Of a DNA stretch of 64,000 nucleotides, positions 31,291 to 43,989 are shown piece after piece. Within the stretch, counting starts at the first letter, position 1. Each line of letters starts with the position of its first letter. The DNA comes from Metridium senile (lineage: Eukaryota > Cnidaria > Anthozoa > Actiniaria > Metridiidae), in the NCBI GenBank assembly GCA_949775045.1, contig OX459104.1, positions 16,179,096-16,243,095 on the forward strand, read 5' to 3'. The notes under the pieces were generated by a model. It was not told the origin of the DNA. It ran no database searches and saw only the letters and a program-made list of their open reading frames with translations. A program made the position numbers and the translations under genes.

Positions 31291-31500
31291 TTGAATTTAC
31301 CTGAATCTATAAAAAGTGCCCCATCACTTGATCGTTTTAAAACTTTATTGAAAACACATTTATTTCTTAGTGACTCTTAATTATTTTAAATTTTCATTGT
31401 ATATTTACGCACATTAATTTTATCACTATCATGTTTTACATAAGCGCACTGAGACATATGTATAGTGCGCTATTAAAGAACTTACTACTATTATTATTAT
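31291..31500 (+). pseudogene. LINE reverse transcriptase C-terminus and 3' tail
   Basis: 31291-31380 reads L-N-L-P-E-S-I-K-S-A-P-S-L-D-R-F-K-T-L-L and then KTHLFLSDS-stop, the usual end of many non-LTR reverse transcriptase proteins. It is followed by a 3' tail GCGCACTGAGACATATGTAT, GTGCGCTATTAAAGAA and (ATT)n to 31500. The body of the element is missing. Confidence 0.75.
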
Positions 31501-31819
31501 TAATGAGTCCCCCGGTGCCCTAGCTTGTATATTTTTCATATTTTCGCATGTTTTATTATCATATTTTTTAGTCAAAACTTCCACACATTTAAACCATGTA
31601 ATCTGTGTAACTATTTACATCTCGTTAATTGTACATATCGATTTACTGCGTTGGTCTTGTGTACACTAATTATCTATTGGATGTTTTTTGTTAGTTCTTC
31701 AGATTACAGGCACGTTCAGGACATGCCGCCGGATTCTTTTAGAACATGTAGATGTTATTCAGTAAGTCAAACTCTTATTATACATTGCTGATATTAATTG
31801 TTAATATATACTTAATGAT

Positions 31820-32191
31820 CATTTGTTCATCTTTATCATTCTCATCATCATCATTCTCATCATTATAATTAGCGTCATCATGCATCATACTTGCAATGAT
31901 CATCATGCATCACCAGCAGCAGCAGCATCATTATCATCATCATTATTATTATCAATATAATTATATTATCATCATCATGCATCATCATTGCCATCATCAT
32001 CATCATCATCATCACAATCATCACAATCATCAGCACCATCATTATCATCATCATGTATCATTATTGTAATCATCATCATCAGCACTATCATCGTCAGCAT
32101 CATCATCATTAAACAACTTCATTATTATCATTGTTAATATTATTATCATCATCATCATCGTCATTGTCATTAACATCATCAGCACCACCAC

Positions 32192-32233
<42 letters not shown>

Positions 32234-32302
32234 GCATTATCATCGTCATCATCATCATCATTAAACAACGTCATTATTATCATTATTATTAATATTATCA
32301 GT

Positions 32303-32334
<32 letters not shown>

Positions 32335-32515
32335 TGTCATTATCATTATCATCAGCACCATCATTATCAATATTATAGTCATCATCATCAAGAGAAGCAC
32401 CATAATCATTTGATCATCACAAGATCACCATCATCGTCACCACCACCACAACCATTTCAATAATTGTATCATCACCTTCGTCTGTATTATCACCTCCATT
32501 ATATCATTAGAAATA
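31820..32515 (+). repeat. Long imperfect (ATC)n/(CAT)n tract
   Basis: catcatcatcatcatcatca and variants over ~700 bp. Confidence 0.95.
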
Positions 32516-32599
32516 TTTTTATCTTTTTCATTATCAATGTCACTATCGAATCCCTTCCTCAATTTATGCAATTACCATGACGTCATCAAGTGAAACAGA

Positions 32600-32675
32600 T
32601 CATTTAAATCCGACTGGATAGATGTTAGTTTTGATAAAAATCCGACTGGATAGATGTTAGTTTTGATAAAAATGC
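32600..32675 (+). repeat. Two tandem ~34-bp units
   Basis: aatccgactggatagatgtt, then agttttgataaa twice. Confidence 0.9.
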
Positions 32676-33454
32676 ACTTTGCAGTTTAGAATACTTATTT
32701 GTAATCAGTTAAACTTATATTTTCTTATACTTTAAAAAAAAAAAAATTCTTCTAAATAGTGTAATGGATTTTTTTTAATTGTCAATAAGTATAGATTTAA
32801 AAATCTTTACTGATTTAGAATTAAAAGAAAATCTGTTTCTTCTGTACGTGTTAGAAAAAAACTGAGATACTTCACGCGCTCTGATTGGCTGGCTTCCATG
32901 TCCATATCAGAGTACACGGGCACGCTCAGTAAAGAAAATTCAACCATATGTTCTAAAATTAAAGCAGCCAAAACGTCTGTTATACTGTGATATACACATT
33001 CTGGGGCTGCACATGTAGAGCACTGGAGAGGTAAACAAACACTCGGCTACGCCTCGTATTTCTTCATATGTTATTTGTTCATTTAGCTATATATATAGTG
33101 TAGATATTTCATACATTTTTTCGTTATAATTTATTACATTTTTATAGAGTGTAAGGATCAATGTAGAACATTTTCAAATGCCCTTTTATCCATTGTTTAT
33201 TTGCTGTTTTTTATTATTTTTATTATATTTTTTAAAATAAACAGGCCGGCAACAGCATGCATGGTAGAATGTGCTACAGTCTTTCAAATACGAATTTTCT
33301 AAATACCTTCGACACTAACTCCGAATGTATATATGTAATATGCGTCTTTTCATAACTGGGTTTTATTCGACGGATGCTGTACATTAAACAAGAACCGCGG
33401 TAAATCCTTATCTTTCAAATAATAGTTATATCAAATATAGGAGAGTATTAATTC

Positions 33455-34130
33455 TTCCTTTGAGTAAAAATGGTAACTTATATACCGTATAAAAGAGTGT
33501 TACTGATGTTTAGGTGGTTCATCCTTCGTCAGAGTAAAAATGGTAACTTATACACTGCATAAAAGAGAATGTTACTATAGCACGTGAATCCTTTAGTTGT
33601 AGCAAAGAAATGTCGAATCTTTCTTTGAAGTCCAAGTAAGTTTTGAAGTCATTTTTAAGATGATAGCATAAACCTTATAAAGAGAGATAAATGGAAACTA
33701 GCGAGTAAACTAGTATAGGCTGCGTCAGTGTTTGATATAAATAATATGTAATATAATGAAATTTGTAACACCGTAAAAAATGTTGACTTAACCTTACTGA
33801 CGTTTCGAGCTTTAGCCCTTCGTCTGAGTAAAAGAGAGAAAGAGAGAAAGCTCAAAACGTCAGTAAAGCTGAGTCAACATTTTTTACGGTGTTACAAATT
33901 TCATTATATTACCTATCATATAAAGAGAGCGTTATTTACTGATGTTTAGGACGTTGATCCTTCATCGAAATGGTAACTTATACATCGTATAAAAGAGAGT
34001 GTTACTTACTAGTACTGATGTTTAAGAAGTTAACGGCCTTCGTCGAAGTAAAAACTGTAACTTGTAAACCACATTTAAAAGAGTCTTCCTTACTGACGTT
34101 TAGGACGTTGATTCTTTGTTGTAGCAAATA
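33455..34130. repeat. Cluster of both module types
   Basis: 33690-33838 (-): ~100-bp unit end (ggaaactagcgagtaaacta, gtataggctgcgtcagtg), spacer with gtaacaccgtaaaaaatgtt, then the module (minus strand: TTTTACTCAGACGAAGGGCT, AAAGCTCGAAACGTC, AGTAAG). 33845-33915 (+): an inverted partial copy. On both sides (33470-33600, 33915-34130) are units of the second module type (gtttaggacgttgatccttc). Confidence 0.7.
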
Positions 34131-34429
34131 ATTGTGCACTAATCTATTTTTGAAGTCTAATCATTTACAATCATGTTTGAATTTCTATTTTTTGTGCCAC
34201 ATCATTGTTTGTTTTGAATAATATTTCTTATCTCAAACCCATTAAGTAAATGTTGTATTTTTACAATATCCTTAAAGCGGAAGAGAGAGTTTCAATAATA
34301 ACATTTTGTGTTTTTGAAAATATGGGTTATTTTGCCCGCTATTCGCCTGGATAATAATAAACTTACTGCGGGTCCTAAAATCGCCGTTATTTTAGGCGAT
34401 TTTAACAAAAAGCTCTTAAAATCTAAAGC

Positions 34430-34954
34430 CTGGTTTCCATATGATTGCTACGATCCCTGCGATCGCCGAAAATCATGTTTGGCCATCAGAATATAGCTCA
34501 GAGTTCTTATTTGTGATTAAACAAAATCGACACCGATTTTTTATGTTTAGGTTTATTTCGTCAAATATAAGCTTCAACCATTAGTCAGCAGTGATATTTT
34601 TATTATTTCACAAAACCGGCAAAGCGCCATATCACAGCGATCCTGGCAATCGTAGCGATTATACACCCATTTCAAAAAAGGTTGTCATCGCCAAAAGCGA
34701 TAGGTCATTCCAAGACCCAAGTGCACTATGGGTATAATCTAAAGTATCCACATAAAAGCAGAAAAGCTGTGTCTTCTGGACATATTTTTTGTCCTTCGAC
34801 AAGCCATATAACTCTCCAGCGGAGATCGCTGGCATGATTGAAAATTTTACGACTTAGGATAATACCCATGGTGCACTTGGGTCTTGGAATGACCTATCGC
34901 CTATTGCTTTTGGCGGTGACAACCTTTTTTGAAATAGGTGTATATTGGAACCAG
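34430..34954. mobile_element. MITE with CTGGTTTCCATATG ends, split by a fold-back MITE
   Basis: Left end CTGGTTTCCATATGATTGCT; right end, inverted and with the insert removed, CTGGTTCCAATATAATCGCT. The two align without gaps over 25 bp. Confidence 0.75.
34664..34940. mobile_element. 277-bp CACCTATTTC fold-back MITE
   Basis: TA duplicated on both sides (34662-34663, 34941-34942). Ends CACCCATTTCAAAAAAGGTT / AACCTTTTTTGAAATAGGTG; arms continue through GATAGGTCATTCCAAGACCC. Same family as 42053-42356. Confidence 0.9.
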
Positions 34955-34959
34955 CGATC

Positions 34960-35330
34960 GTGGGCGATCTTATGACCCGGCCGGTAGGCCTAATATTGTT
35001 GCCGATTACGCAGGCACTATTTGATCGATCATGATGAGCTGATGGAAAGGAATATACCTTTCCGAAATTTGATTGGATGATCCCAAACCAACCAAAAGTT
35101 TCAAAACGAGGTTGGCCTTGATAAATAGGAGAATAAAGTTCCGTCTCGACTTGTAACCTTTGTCTTGTGATCGTCCAAACGAATTTGTGAAAGTTGTTTT
35201 ATAGTGTTTATGGAAATGACAACAAAATAAACAAACAAACGTACGAGGAAATAAAAATAAATGAAACGCTTAGCACCTTTCTAGATTCTTATTCAATAGC
35301 TATATGCGACACCTTTCGAGTTAAATGTCA
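34960..35330. other. No gene recognised
   Basis: No feature beyond a small ggaaaggaatatacctttcc palindrome near 35044. Confidence 0.4.
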
Positions 35331-35335
35331 CCTCG

Positions 35336-35352
35336 CCCCCCCCCCCCCCCCC
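35336..35352 (+). repeat. Run of 17 C
   Basis: C homopolymer followed by C-rich sequence. Confidence 0.9.
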
Positions 35353-35669
35353 TTGCCGTCCCCCCTTGAAATCGTTCTGGATCCTCTACTGTTATTATAA
35401 TTATATATACATGCAGTGCATGAATATGACACTATGGCACGAAGATATAACGCGTTTTAATTGTCTTTAATGCTTAAAACATGTTTCACGAGTGAGCACA
35501 ACGAATCGAACGAGTGCAATATCAGCTTTAACACGAAAAGATAAACTTCATATCTTTGAGCCACCGTACAATTTTTAATGTTCATATGTATATATGCACA
35601 AATGCATAAAGGCGGCGCGATAATTATTTTCCAAAGTGTTTCTATTTTTTTAGACATTCAGCGAATATT

Positions 35670-37250
35670 TTATGAAATTAGTTGAGTAGCAGAATTAGAC
35701 CATTCAGTTCTGCTCAGATATTTTACTAAAAAACCGGTACACCTACTTGCAGTAAGGTTCTCATGCAAAATAGAACATTTGTTACAAAGAAAATAGAACA
35801 TTTGTGATTTAGTGCGAAAGGAATTGATTATAAAAGACAAAAGAGAGAGTTCAGCTTGAGTGATCTTCTTTTGTCTTTTAATCAATTCCTATCGTACTAA
35901 ATCACAAATGTTCTATTTTCTTTATAACAAATGTATATCTTTGTATGACAACCTTACTGCAAGTAGGTGTATGTTTACTCAACACTTATTATCAACTTTA
36001 TATTCTCATAAACTGAAATATAATTACAGCATACTATTAATAACCTCAAATTGACTCTATACCACGAAAAAACCCAGAGTTTTCTAAGATAATCCTGGGC
36101 TAAAATTAGTATAGAATTAGACCATGATTGGGTTTCGCTGAGATATTTCACTAAACAAATCGGTATGTTACAACACTTATCATTATAACTATATATTCTT
36201 ATAAACTGAAATATAATTGCAGCATACTATTAGCAACCTCAAATTAACTCTATACCACGAGAAAAATCAGACTTTTTAAAGATAATCCTGAGCTAAAATT
36301 GTGCTAAAATTATGCCGTTTTATCTCTGGTTTACAACATAAACTGAGATATAATTGCAGCACACACTATTAGTAACCTCAAATTAACTTTATACCGAGAG
36401 AGAGCTAGATAATCTGAGATAATCTTGAGCTAAAAATTCCCAGAATAAGACCATGAGTTTCGCTCATATATTTCACTAAAAAATCGGTATGTCTACTTAG
36501 CACTCAACTGATATCTTCTCATAAACTGAAGCACACTAACTTAAAAATAACTATATACCACGTGGTCAGTTAGAATTATCTGAGATAACCCTGAGCTTAA
36601 AGTACAAGAATTAGACCATGGGTTTCGTTCAGATATTTCACTAAAAAATCAGTATGTTTACTTAGCTTAGCACTCAACTGATTGATATATTCTCATAAAT
36701 TGAAGCATACCGCCCTCAAATTAACTTTGCCGTTGCCACTAACGAGAAAAAGTAAATTAAAATATTCTGAGGGGATCGTTAAGCGTTGTAGTCACATAAT
36801 TTTGCAATGGTTTCTTACAGATTTTTCACTAAAAGGCCTTTGTGTGCTTACCACTTAACTCAATTCACTCTCCCTGAAGTATAAGCTTTCAACTGACCTT
36901 CCCTTTTTCACATCTGAAACATCTTTGCATATTAGAGATATTAGTAGAAATACCACTGACGACTGTAGAGCAGATTGCTGTGTACCCTTGATAATTTCAT
37001 ATCTCCATTATTCACCGTAATGCAGGATTTTCAGTAAAAGGCCGGTTTGTCAGTTTTAACTCAACACGTAACTCCATTCACACTCTGAAATATATACTTC
37101 AACTGACCTGCACCTTTTCACCTATGAAGCATCTTTGCATATCAGTAGAAATACCACGACTGTACAGAAAAAATTGCTCTTAAACTTGCATGATAACTTC
37201 ATGTTTCAATTATACAGAATAAGTAACTTAGCATCGAAGCTCAGTTCTAC
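35670..37250. repeat. Degenerate array of ~150-180-bp units
   Basis: Recurring phrases: gttt(a)ctca(a)cac, ataaactgaaatataatt(g/a)c, ctcaaattaactctataccacgag and agatatttcactaaaaaatcggtatg. At least six units, increasingly diverged to the right. Confidence 0.7.
35740..35969. mobile_element. 230-bp CACCTACTTGC fold-back MITE
   Basis: TA on both sides (35738-35739, 35970-35971); ends CACCTACTTGCAGTAAGGTT and inverse; arms through AGAACATTTGT and GGAATTGATTA. It interrupts an array unit that elsewhere reads tcggTAtgt, an empty site. Confidence 0.9.
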
Positions 37251-37254
37251 CGCT

Positions 37255-37790
37255 AGACTAAACAAAATCAACTCGTGAGAAAAAGATTTTGTTCTCTTTC
37301 TATCATCGGAGTTGCTATTTTTGCCCTGAATAAAACACAGACTATCCTATTGGTCGCCTTTATGCTTGCCCTGGAGGCCAGGTCACCCCATGACGTCATT
37401 GGGTCAGGTGTTCGTAGATTGTTTTACTAATAGTAGTTTTGTATTTCAGTGATAAAAGTGTAATGTACCTTTGTCTAGAAGGTAAAAAAAAAAAAAAAAA
37501 TAAATAAATTGCGCGCTAATCAAAGTCATTGTTACAACTCACTTACAATACCATATATGGTAATGGCATTGTTTTCAATCCTGCATACGGTATTTCTGAT
37601 ACGGAAATAAAAAAATGAGCCCTTTTGTAGTTGTGTCCCCGCAAAGTGAGATACTTTATATCAAATGTTTCCTTAAAACATTGATCAGTACCCTATCTAA
37701 AAAATAATTATACCTTATCCATTATCACATACCCTAATACCAAATATGCCCCCCTCCCTCCCCCTGGGTGTGATTGGTACGTGCGTGTCT
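37255..37790. other. No gene recognised
   Basis: Contains an A-run (37482-37500) and a C/G-rich patch near 37350-37420 with a TGACGTCA (37391-37398). No coding pattern. Confidence 0.35.
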
Positions 37791-37839
37791 GCATGTACGT
37801 TCACTGAGTTTTGTAATTCGGCGAATAAAATTCAATTAT

Positions 37840-38790
37840 ATTGACTTCCTAATTTCGTAATTGCTTTCCAAACACACTTACTTTAGCACTACTTTTACAC
37901 TACTTAGCATAATTTTTGAGTATGGCTTTGTAAAAGACGTTTTTTTTTAGTATGAAAGTTGAATTGTGTGAGAAACAGGTTAAGTTGTGCCTTTGTCAGA
38001 AAAACATGACTTCCCAATTTCGTAATTGCTTTCCAAACACACTTACTTTTATACTTTGCAATTTTTTTGATGTATTTCGAGTATGGCTTTGTAATAGACA
38101 TTTTTTTTTATTTCTGAGTAATAGAAGTTGAATAATGAATGAATGGGTTGTGCCTATGGCTAAAAAAATTGCCTTCCTCGTTTGACAATTGCTTTACAAA
38201 CACACTTACTTTTAGTACTTTATTTCAGTAATGAAAGTTTTAATAATTAAAAAGTTATGAATAAATTGGTTGTGCTTATGGCTGAAAACCTTTGAAAATT
38301 GCTCTAAAGGTCAAGGAAAGTAGGTACTTTAATACTGAGTAATTCATATTAAGTATACCTAGCTTTCTAAAACACATTTCTTATTTCAGTAAATATTAAA
38401 TTATATAAATGAATTTGTTGTGCCTATATGGTTGAAAACCCGGACTTCAATTTGTTGATTGCTTTTAAGATAACAGGCAATTTTAATACTGAGCAATTTT
38501 TGAGTATGTCTTTTTGAAACAAACAAGCACTTTTGATATTAGCACATTTTGAGTATATGGCTTTCTAAATAAAAAGTTTGTCAGAAATACAATTTAGATT
38601 ATGAATAAATTGCTTGTGCAATTATGGCTGAAAAATTTGATAATTGTTTTAAAAATAACAGACACTTTAACACTTAGCACATTTTGAGTATGGCTTTGTG
38701 ATAAGGTGGGACTTTCATAAAGCCAAAAATTAGTTAAGACCTCCCCTTCCAAGAAACAAAAACTTATAAAATTCATTACTAGATTTCAAC
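37840..38790. repeat. Degenerate ~130-180-bp array
   Basis: Phrases gacttcc(t/c)aatttcgtaattg, ctttccaaacacacttactt, tttgagtatggctttgtaa and gttgtgcctatggctgaaaa recur about six times with growing divergence. Confidence 0.7.
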
Positions 38791-38954
38791 TTAAATCTTC
38801 TCGGCCAGATTTATTTTCAGATCTTGACAATATTAGTAAAATATGAAAGAACTAACGTTGGACTTTCATAAGTACTATATACTATAGCCAATATTCGTGT
38901 CCGATCTGTATGCTGCTTGTCTCCAGATTGGCCGCTCATATTGTATATATTAGT

Positions 38955-39500
38955 TTACATATCCAGCTAGGTTTAACGTCCAAAAACATACCCTTCAAGA
39001 AACTTTCCTTAGAAAGAAATAACATAATATCTATGAACAAAATATGTAGCTGAAAGACAAACGAGGACACTGAAAAATTGATCCCCACCCCCTCCCTCCC
39101 TCCCTCCAAGTCCAAGTTGATAAGGGAGGAATAGATGGACAGGAAAAGTTACTATGTAAAGTTGGTCGTTAAAATGAAGCGATTTTAAAATACTAATCTT
39201 CAGTTGATTGAGGTTTGAACCTACATATCCAGCTAGGTTTAACGTCCAAAAACATACCCTGCAAGAAACTTTCCTTAGAAAAAAATATCATAATATTTAT
39301 GAACAAAATATGTCGCCGAAAAACAATCGAGGATACTAAAAATAGCAACCCTACCCTCTCCCTCCATCAAGTCCAAGTTGATAAATTAGGATTGGCAGGA
39401 AGAGTTAAAGGCTATCGATAGCGATACATCAATGTCAAGTTTGTCGTTAAAATGAAGCGATTTTAAAATACTATTAACCTTCAGTTGATTGAGGTTTGAA
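38955..39500 (+). repeat. Two tandem ~270-bp units
   Basis: tacatatccagctaggttta, then acgtccaaaaacataccct(t/g) begins at 38957 and 39221; both run to gattgaggtttgaacct. Confidence 0.85.
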
Positions 39501-39559
39501 CCTCAAAAGAAATTTACTTTTAAAAATCAATTAGTAATGAGGTTGGGCATATAGTGAGA

Positions 39560-40200
39560 CAGACGGACGGACGGATAAAACTAACGAACGAATGAACAAA
39601 CGGCGGGACAAATAATATACAATAATAGAAAGAAATAGAAAAAAAAAAAGAAACAAATAACAAACGGACCAAAAGAAAAAAAACAACAACAAACAAACAA
39701 ACATACAGCCTAACTATTAAAAATAGAAAAACAAATAGCAAACAGATACAAAACAAAAAAAAACAAAAAACAAACACACCAACCAACAAACAGACCAACA
39801 AACAAAAAGACACTTATTGCAAAATACAAACAAACAAACAAAAAAGCAAACAAACGAACAAACAAACGAACAAACATACAGCCTAACTATTAAAAATAGA
39901 AAAACAAATAGCAAACAGATACAAAAAAAAACAACAAACAAACAAACACATCAACCAACCAACAGACCAACAAACAAAAAGACACGTATTGCAAAATGCA
40001 AACAAACAAACAAAAAAGCAAACAAACAAACAAACAAACAAACAAACAAACAAACAAACAAACAAACAAACAAACAAACAAACAAACAAACAAACAAATA
40101 AAGAAAATATCAAATTACTTAAATAAATCGACTAAACATACAAGCAAATAAAGAAAATATCAAATTACTTAAATAAATCGACTAAACAAACGAACAATTA
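39560..40200 (+). repeat. (CAAA)n low complexity with internal duplication
   Basis: Long caaacaaacaaacaaa runs; block 39700-39830 is repeated at 39880-40010. Phe/Leu/Val/Cys-rich frames on the minus strand are artefacts. Confidence 0.95.
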
Positions 40201-40204
40201 AAAA

Positions 40205-41205
40205 AGTTTCTCGATTCGGTACTCACACAATTTCTCATCCTTATACTCATCCTCTGACTTGTCGAATGGCATATGTCATAGCAGTAGCCTAAAAGTTAAC
40301 ATGTTTTTAATAAACAGTAGTGCACTTAACGGAATGCGATAAGAAATAGTAATGCATGCATGAGGTACGTGTATCTCTGCACGCGCTTACTGCAGTACCT
40401 TGACCTACACGTGGATCGGAGTAGGGGGAGGGGAGGGGAGGGGATATTCCCATTCATTTCCCATTGGACTATCAGCCACTTTTTGCGATAAGAATAATGA
40501 TAATAATAACAAAAAAAACAACACTTTTTTAACGTCTCAATCTCCTAGCTGAACACCTGTGCCCTACTAATTGGGGAGACTCAAACACACACTCACAACC
40601 TGTACGTTAATTATTTTGCACACAACTCTGCTCACACGGTTCATTTTGAGGGAGGAAAACCAGATATTCGAGAAAACCCCTAGCTTCCTCCTTTTCCCTC
40701 TCACTCCCCTTTCCCTAAAGAGACCTGGCGCGACGCAGGCTATTTTTCAAAATGAGCATGGGACTGGGGCAAGTTTTTATTATAAGTATATTAGTATGTA
40801 TATTCAATATATTATAATTTGTAGAGTTTTGTAGATGTATATAATATTTTGTACTATCACGACCCCATCTAAATTAGCGTTTCGCTAAATTGGATTTACT
40901 GTTTAACTATTTAGATAATTAAATAGATAAATGCGTTAAAACGTCGACTCTCGCTTATTAGTATTATAATCTCCTTCACGGAAAATACAAATAAATTAAC
41001 AATAACACTTCCTTCCTTACTACTACCAAATTTCAGAGCTATCTAAAAAACTAAAATTATGAGCTTTCAGATGTGCCAGTGCAAACATTACCATTTACCA
41101 GACAAACATTATTCACAAATAAAAAGCTTTTTTAAATCTCTTTGCGGTTTAGGTTATCTAGATCTGGTCTGATTTACGATAAGTTATTCTAGATTTCCCT
41201 ATAAA
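40205..41205. other. No gene recognised
   Basis: Holds a GGGGA run (40422-40445) and AT-rich DNA. An 87-codon plus-strand frame at 40571 has no recognisable motif. Confidence 0.4.
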
Positions 41206-41214
41206 TAGTTAATT

Positions 41215-41241
41215 TTATTTATTTACTTATTCATTCATTTA

Positions 41242-41309
<68 letters not shown>

Positions 41310-41600
41310 TTCATTCATTTATTTATTTATTTATTCATGTATTTATTTGTTTATTTATTTATTTATTTATTCATGTATTTATTTGTTTATTTATTTATTT
41401 ATTTATGGCATTTTTTTTACTCCGACGAAGGGCTAAAGCTCGAAACGTCAGAAAGTTAAGTCAACATTTTTTACGGTGTTAAAAATTTCATTATATTACC
41501 TATTATGTATTTATTCATTTATTTATTTATTTATTTAAATAATTTATTTATTTACTTATTTTTCATTTACTTATTTATTTACTTATTGAAACATTTTAAC
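41215..41600 (+). repeat. (TTAC)n/(TTTA)n tract interrupted by a hammerhead-like module
   Basis: attta and cttact tetranucleotide runs on both sides of 41409-41505, which holds TTTTACTCCGACGAAGGGCT, AAAGCTCGAAACGTCAG, caacattttttacggtgtt and ttatattacctat. Core U4 is C, so this copy is probably inactive. Confidence 0.8.
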
Positions 41601-41905
41601 AAATGTGAATGTCTTCAAGAAAGAAACGCGCTAATAAGCCGACATATATATACATATATACTTACATATATTAGTCACAAGGCAGACATACTTGACAAAA
41701 AAGCTAACATTTTTTAAATAGGCAATCAACCGTATTCATAACATTAATATGAAGGGCTCCTACTGTTTTATCAATTATTTTATGATTAACTTCTCTCAAA
41801 GCCCTTTGTAAAACAAAAACATCTTACAACGAACAGCAACAAGCTGTGTTAGTAGCCTGGGGGAATTTTTTGCAACAGATGCGCTTTAGCCTTTGTATCT
41901 TGGTA

Positions 41906-42547
41906 TACACCTAATTCAAAAAAGGTTGACGGGGCGAACGGCGATCGGCGATTGGTGATCGGCGATTGCACGTCCCGAAAGAGACTGTGGATGATACGAA
42001 TTTCAATCGCCAATCGCCGTTCGCCCCGTCAACCTTTTTTGAATTAGGTGTACACCTATTTCAAAAAAGGGTTGTCATCGCCAAAAGCCATAGGCGATAT
42101 GTCATTCCAAGATCCAAGTGCACTATGGGTATAATCTAAAGTATCCACATAAAAGCAGAAAAGCTGTGTCTTCTGGGCACATTTTCAGTCCTTCGACAAG
42201 CCATATAACTCTCCAGCGGATATCGTTGTTTAGTGGAGCTGGCATGATTGAAAATTTCATGACTTAGGATTATACCCATAGTGTACTTGTGTCTTGGAAT
42301 GACCTATCGCCTATCGCCTATCGCTTTGGCGATGACAATCTTTTTTGAAATAGGTGTATACACCTAGTGCTACAACGTTGTCATACGAAAAAAGAACATT
42401 TGTATTTAGTGGGTTAGGAATAAATTAAAAAACAAAAGATGATCACTGAAGCTGAACTCTTTCTTTTGTACTTTTAATTGATTCCTAACACACACTAAAT
42501 ACAAATGTTCTTTTTTCGTATGACAACGTTCTTGCAAGCAGGTGTAT
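41906..42547. mobile_element. Three fold-back MITEs set end to end
   Basis: (1) ~41908-42050, ends CACCTAATTCAAAAAAGGTT, arms GACGGGGCGAACGGCGATCG. (2) ~42053-42356, ends CACCTATTTCAAAAAAGGGT, the 34664 family. (3) ~42361-42545, ends CACCT, arms ACAACGTTGTCATACGAAAA and AACATTTGTATTTAGTG. Adjacent elements share GGTG-TA(TA)-CACC junctions, so each seems to have used the TA at the end of its neighbour. Confidence 0.85.
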
Positions 42548-43090
42548 AGTCATTACAAAACGCTTTTTGAAATATACACAGAGCTTACAATTGACCAAAC
42601 TGTGTTTAGCCGGCATTCCAGAAAAACAACCTCCAAGAAGCCATGTATTGTTCTGTTTAGTTATGTAAACAAAAATTGTTTTTATGAAAAAAAAAAATGA
42701 TACCGAGTGTAAAATTATCGTATTTTTACATTATAATTATTAATAATACATGTGCTAAAATACGAGATTTCTCAGTGGCAGAAATCAATCAGTGTAAACC
42801 ACTGCTATTTATATAATAATCTTGTTTAAATTTCATCTAATTCTCTATCATCATCATCATCAACATTCAATTACCAACCCTATAACTGATCAATCGCAAA
42901 CTACAAACTAACGTTGTTTTACCGCGACCGTTGTATATATCTACAACAATTCAATATTATCATTTTCTTTGTAATTGGTAAATTCATTAGAGACAATCAC
43001 AAAAGAGATCTTTTTTAAGCCGACCGATGTACGATGATGTCATTCGTGTAACTTGTTCAATAATGAGAAAGGAAGTCACGAAATTAGGAC
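42548..43090. other. No gene recognised
   Basis: AT-rich; a short (ATC)n at 42848-42868. Confidence 0.4.
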
Positions 43091-43092
43091 AT

Positions 43093-43540
43093 AGGTACAC
43101 CCGTTTTTAAAAACCGTTGTCAAGGAAGTCGAAAAGTCTAGAACCCCCGTGTGGAGGAGGGGGGGGGGGGGGGGGGGTACCCTTTGTTTTGGGTTAATAT
43201 TTTTTTGCTGTAGCGTACCTTTTAGGGTTCTTGCTCAAAATTTAATTATATATATAACATGACTCGGTATACCTGTATGGCTCATTTCTACTTGGTATTG
43301 TTATAATAATGATAAGCTTAGCTGTCAAGAACATCACACATTCTTACCTTTTAGAGTTTGAAATCCGTACATGTAAGGGTCATTCTTACTTGGCTTTGTG
43401 AGAAAAAATAGGCTCAGCTGCCGAGAACATCGAACAATATTAATCGTACCTTTTAGGGGTTAAAATCAACAAGGCTTTGACACTTCCCTTAATTTATGTG
43501 TACCTTTTAGGAGATATTTGCGAAATCGGCCGACTTAAAA
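43093..43540. repeat. Repeat fragment with 19-G run
   Basis: 43093 starts taggtacacccgtttttaaa, then accgttgtcaaggaa, like a CACC-type MITE end. Run of G at 43159-43177, followed by taccctttgt and four (g)taccttttagggtt phrases, the inverse of those in 29045-29249. Confidence 0.55.
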
Positions 43541-43839
43541 GGGTTTATATTTTTTAAATATGTTTTTTTTTTTTACAACAAATATTATTGTACTAACATA
43601 TAATTAACATATATTTAACGTTTTGAATGCTGTTTTTTTCGTAATTAAGGGAATACAACACAAAACGTATCATTAGCTGGATTTATTTAATGCGATTAAC
43701 TTTGAAAACACTAGTTTTAGCCACCTGCGCATGCATATTCAAGGCTGATGCACATTTTAAACATCTCAACTGCATTGGTTTTGTACTATAAGTGCATGAT
43801 AAAATATTTTACTTTTAAGGTGTAATAGTCCAGCTGCTA

Positions 43840-43980
43840 GAGTGAAGTAATTTAACCCGTGAAATAGATATTAGACTAATACACCTTAGCAGTCTCTAAT
43901 TCCATTGTTTTCTTTTGTGCCAATTTGACTATTACACCTTGACTATGTAATTTTGTTTCACGGGTTAAATGTCTTCAATC
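43840..43980. mobile_element. 141-bp TA-inserting MITE
   Basis: TA at 43838-43839 and 43981-43982; ends GAGTGAAGTAATTTAACCCG and (inverted) GATTGAAGACATTTAACCCG. Inverse-oriented copy of 7396-7536, with exactly the same length. Confidence 0.9.
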
Positions 43981-43989
43981 TAACGACCA

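Noticed and set aside
39520..40113. Cys/Leu/Phe/Val-rich membrane-like frames on the minus strand
   Set aside because: Translations of (TTTG)n; no start context and no non-repeat sequence.
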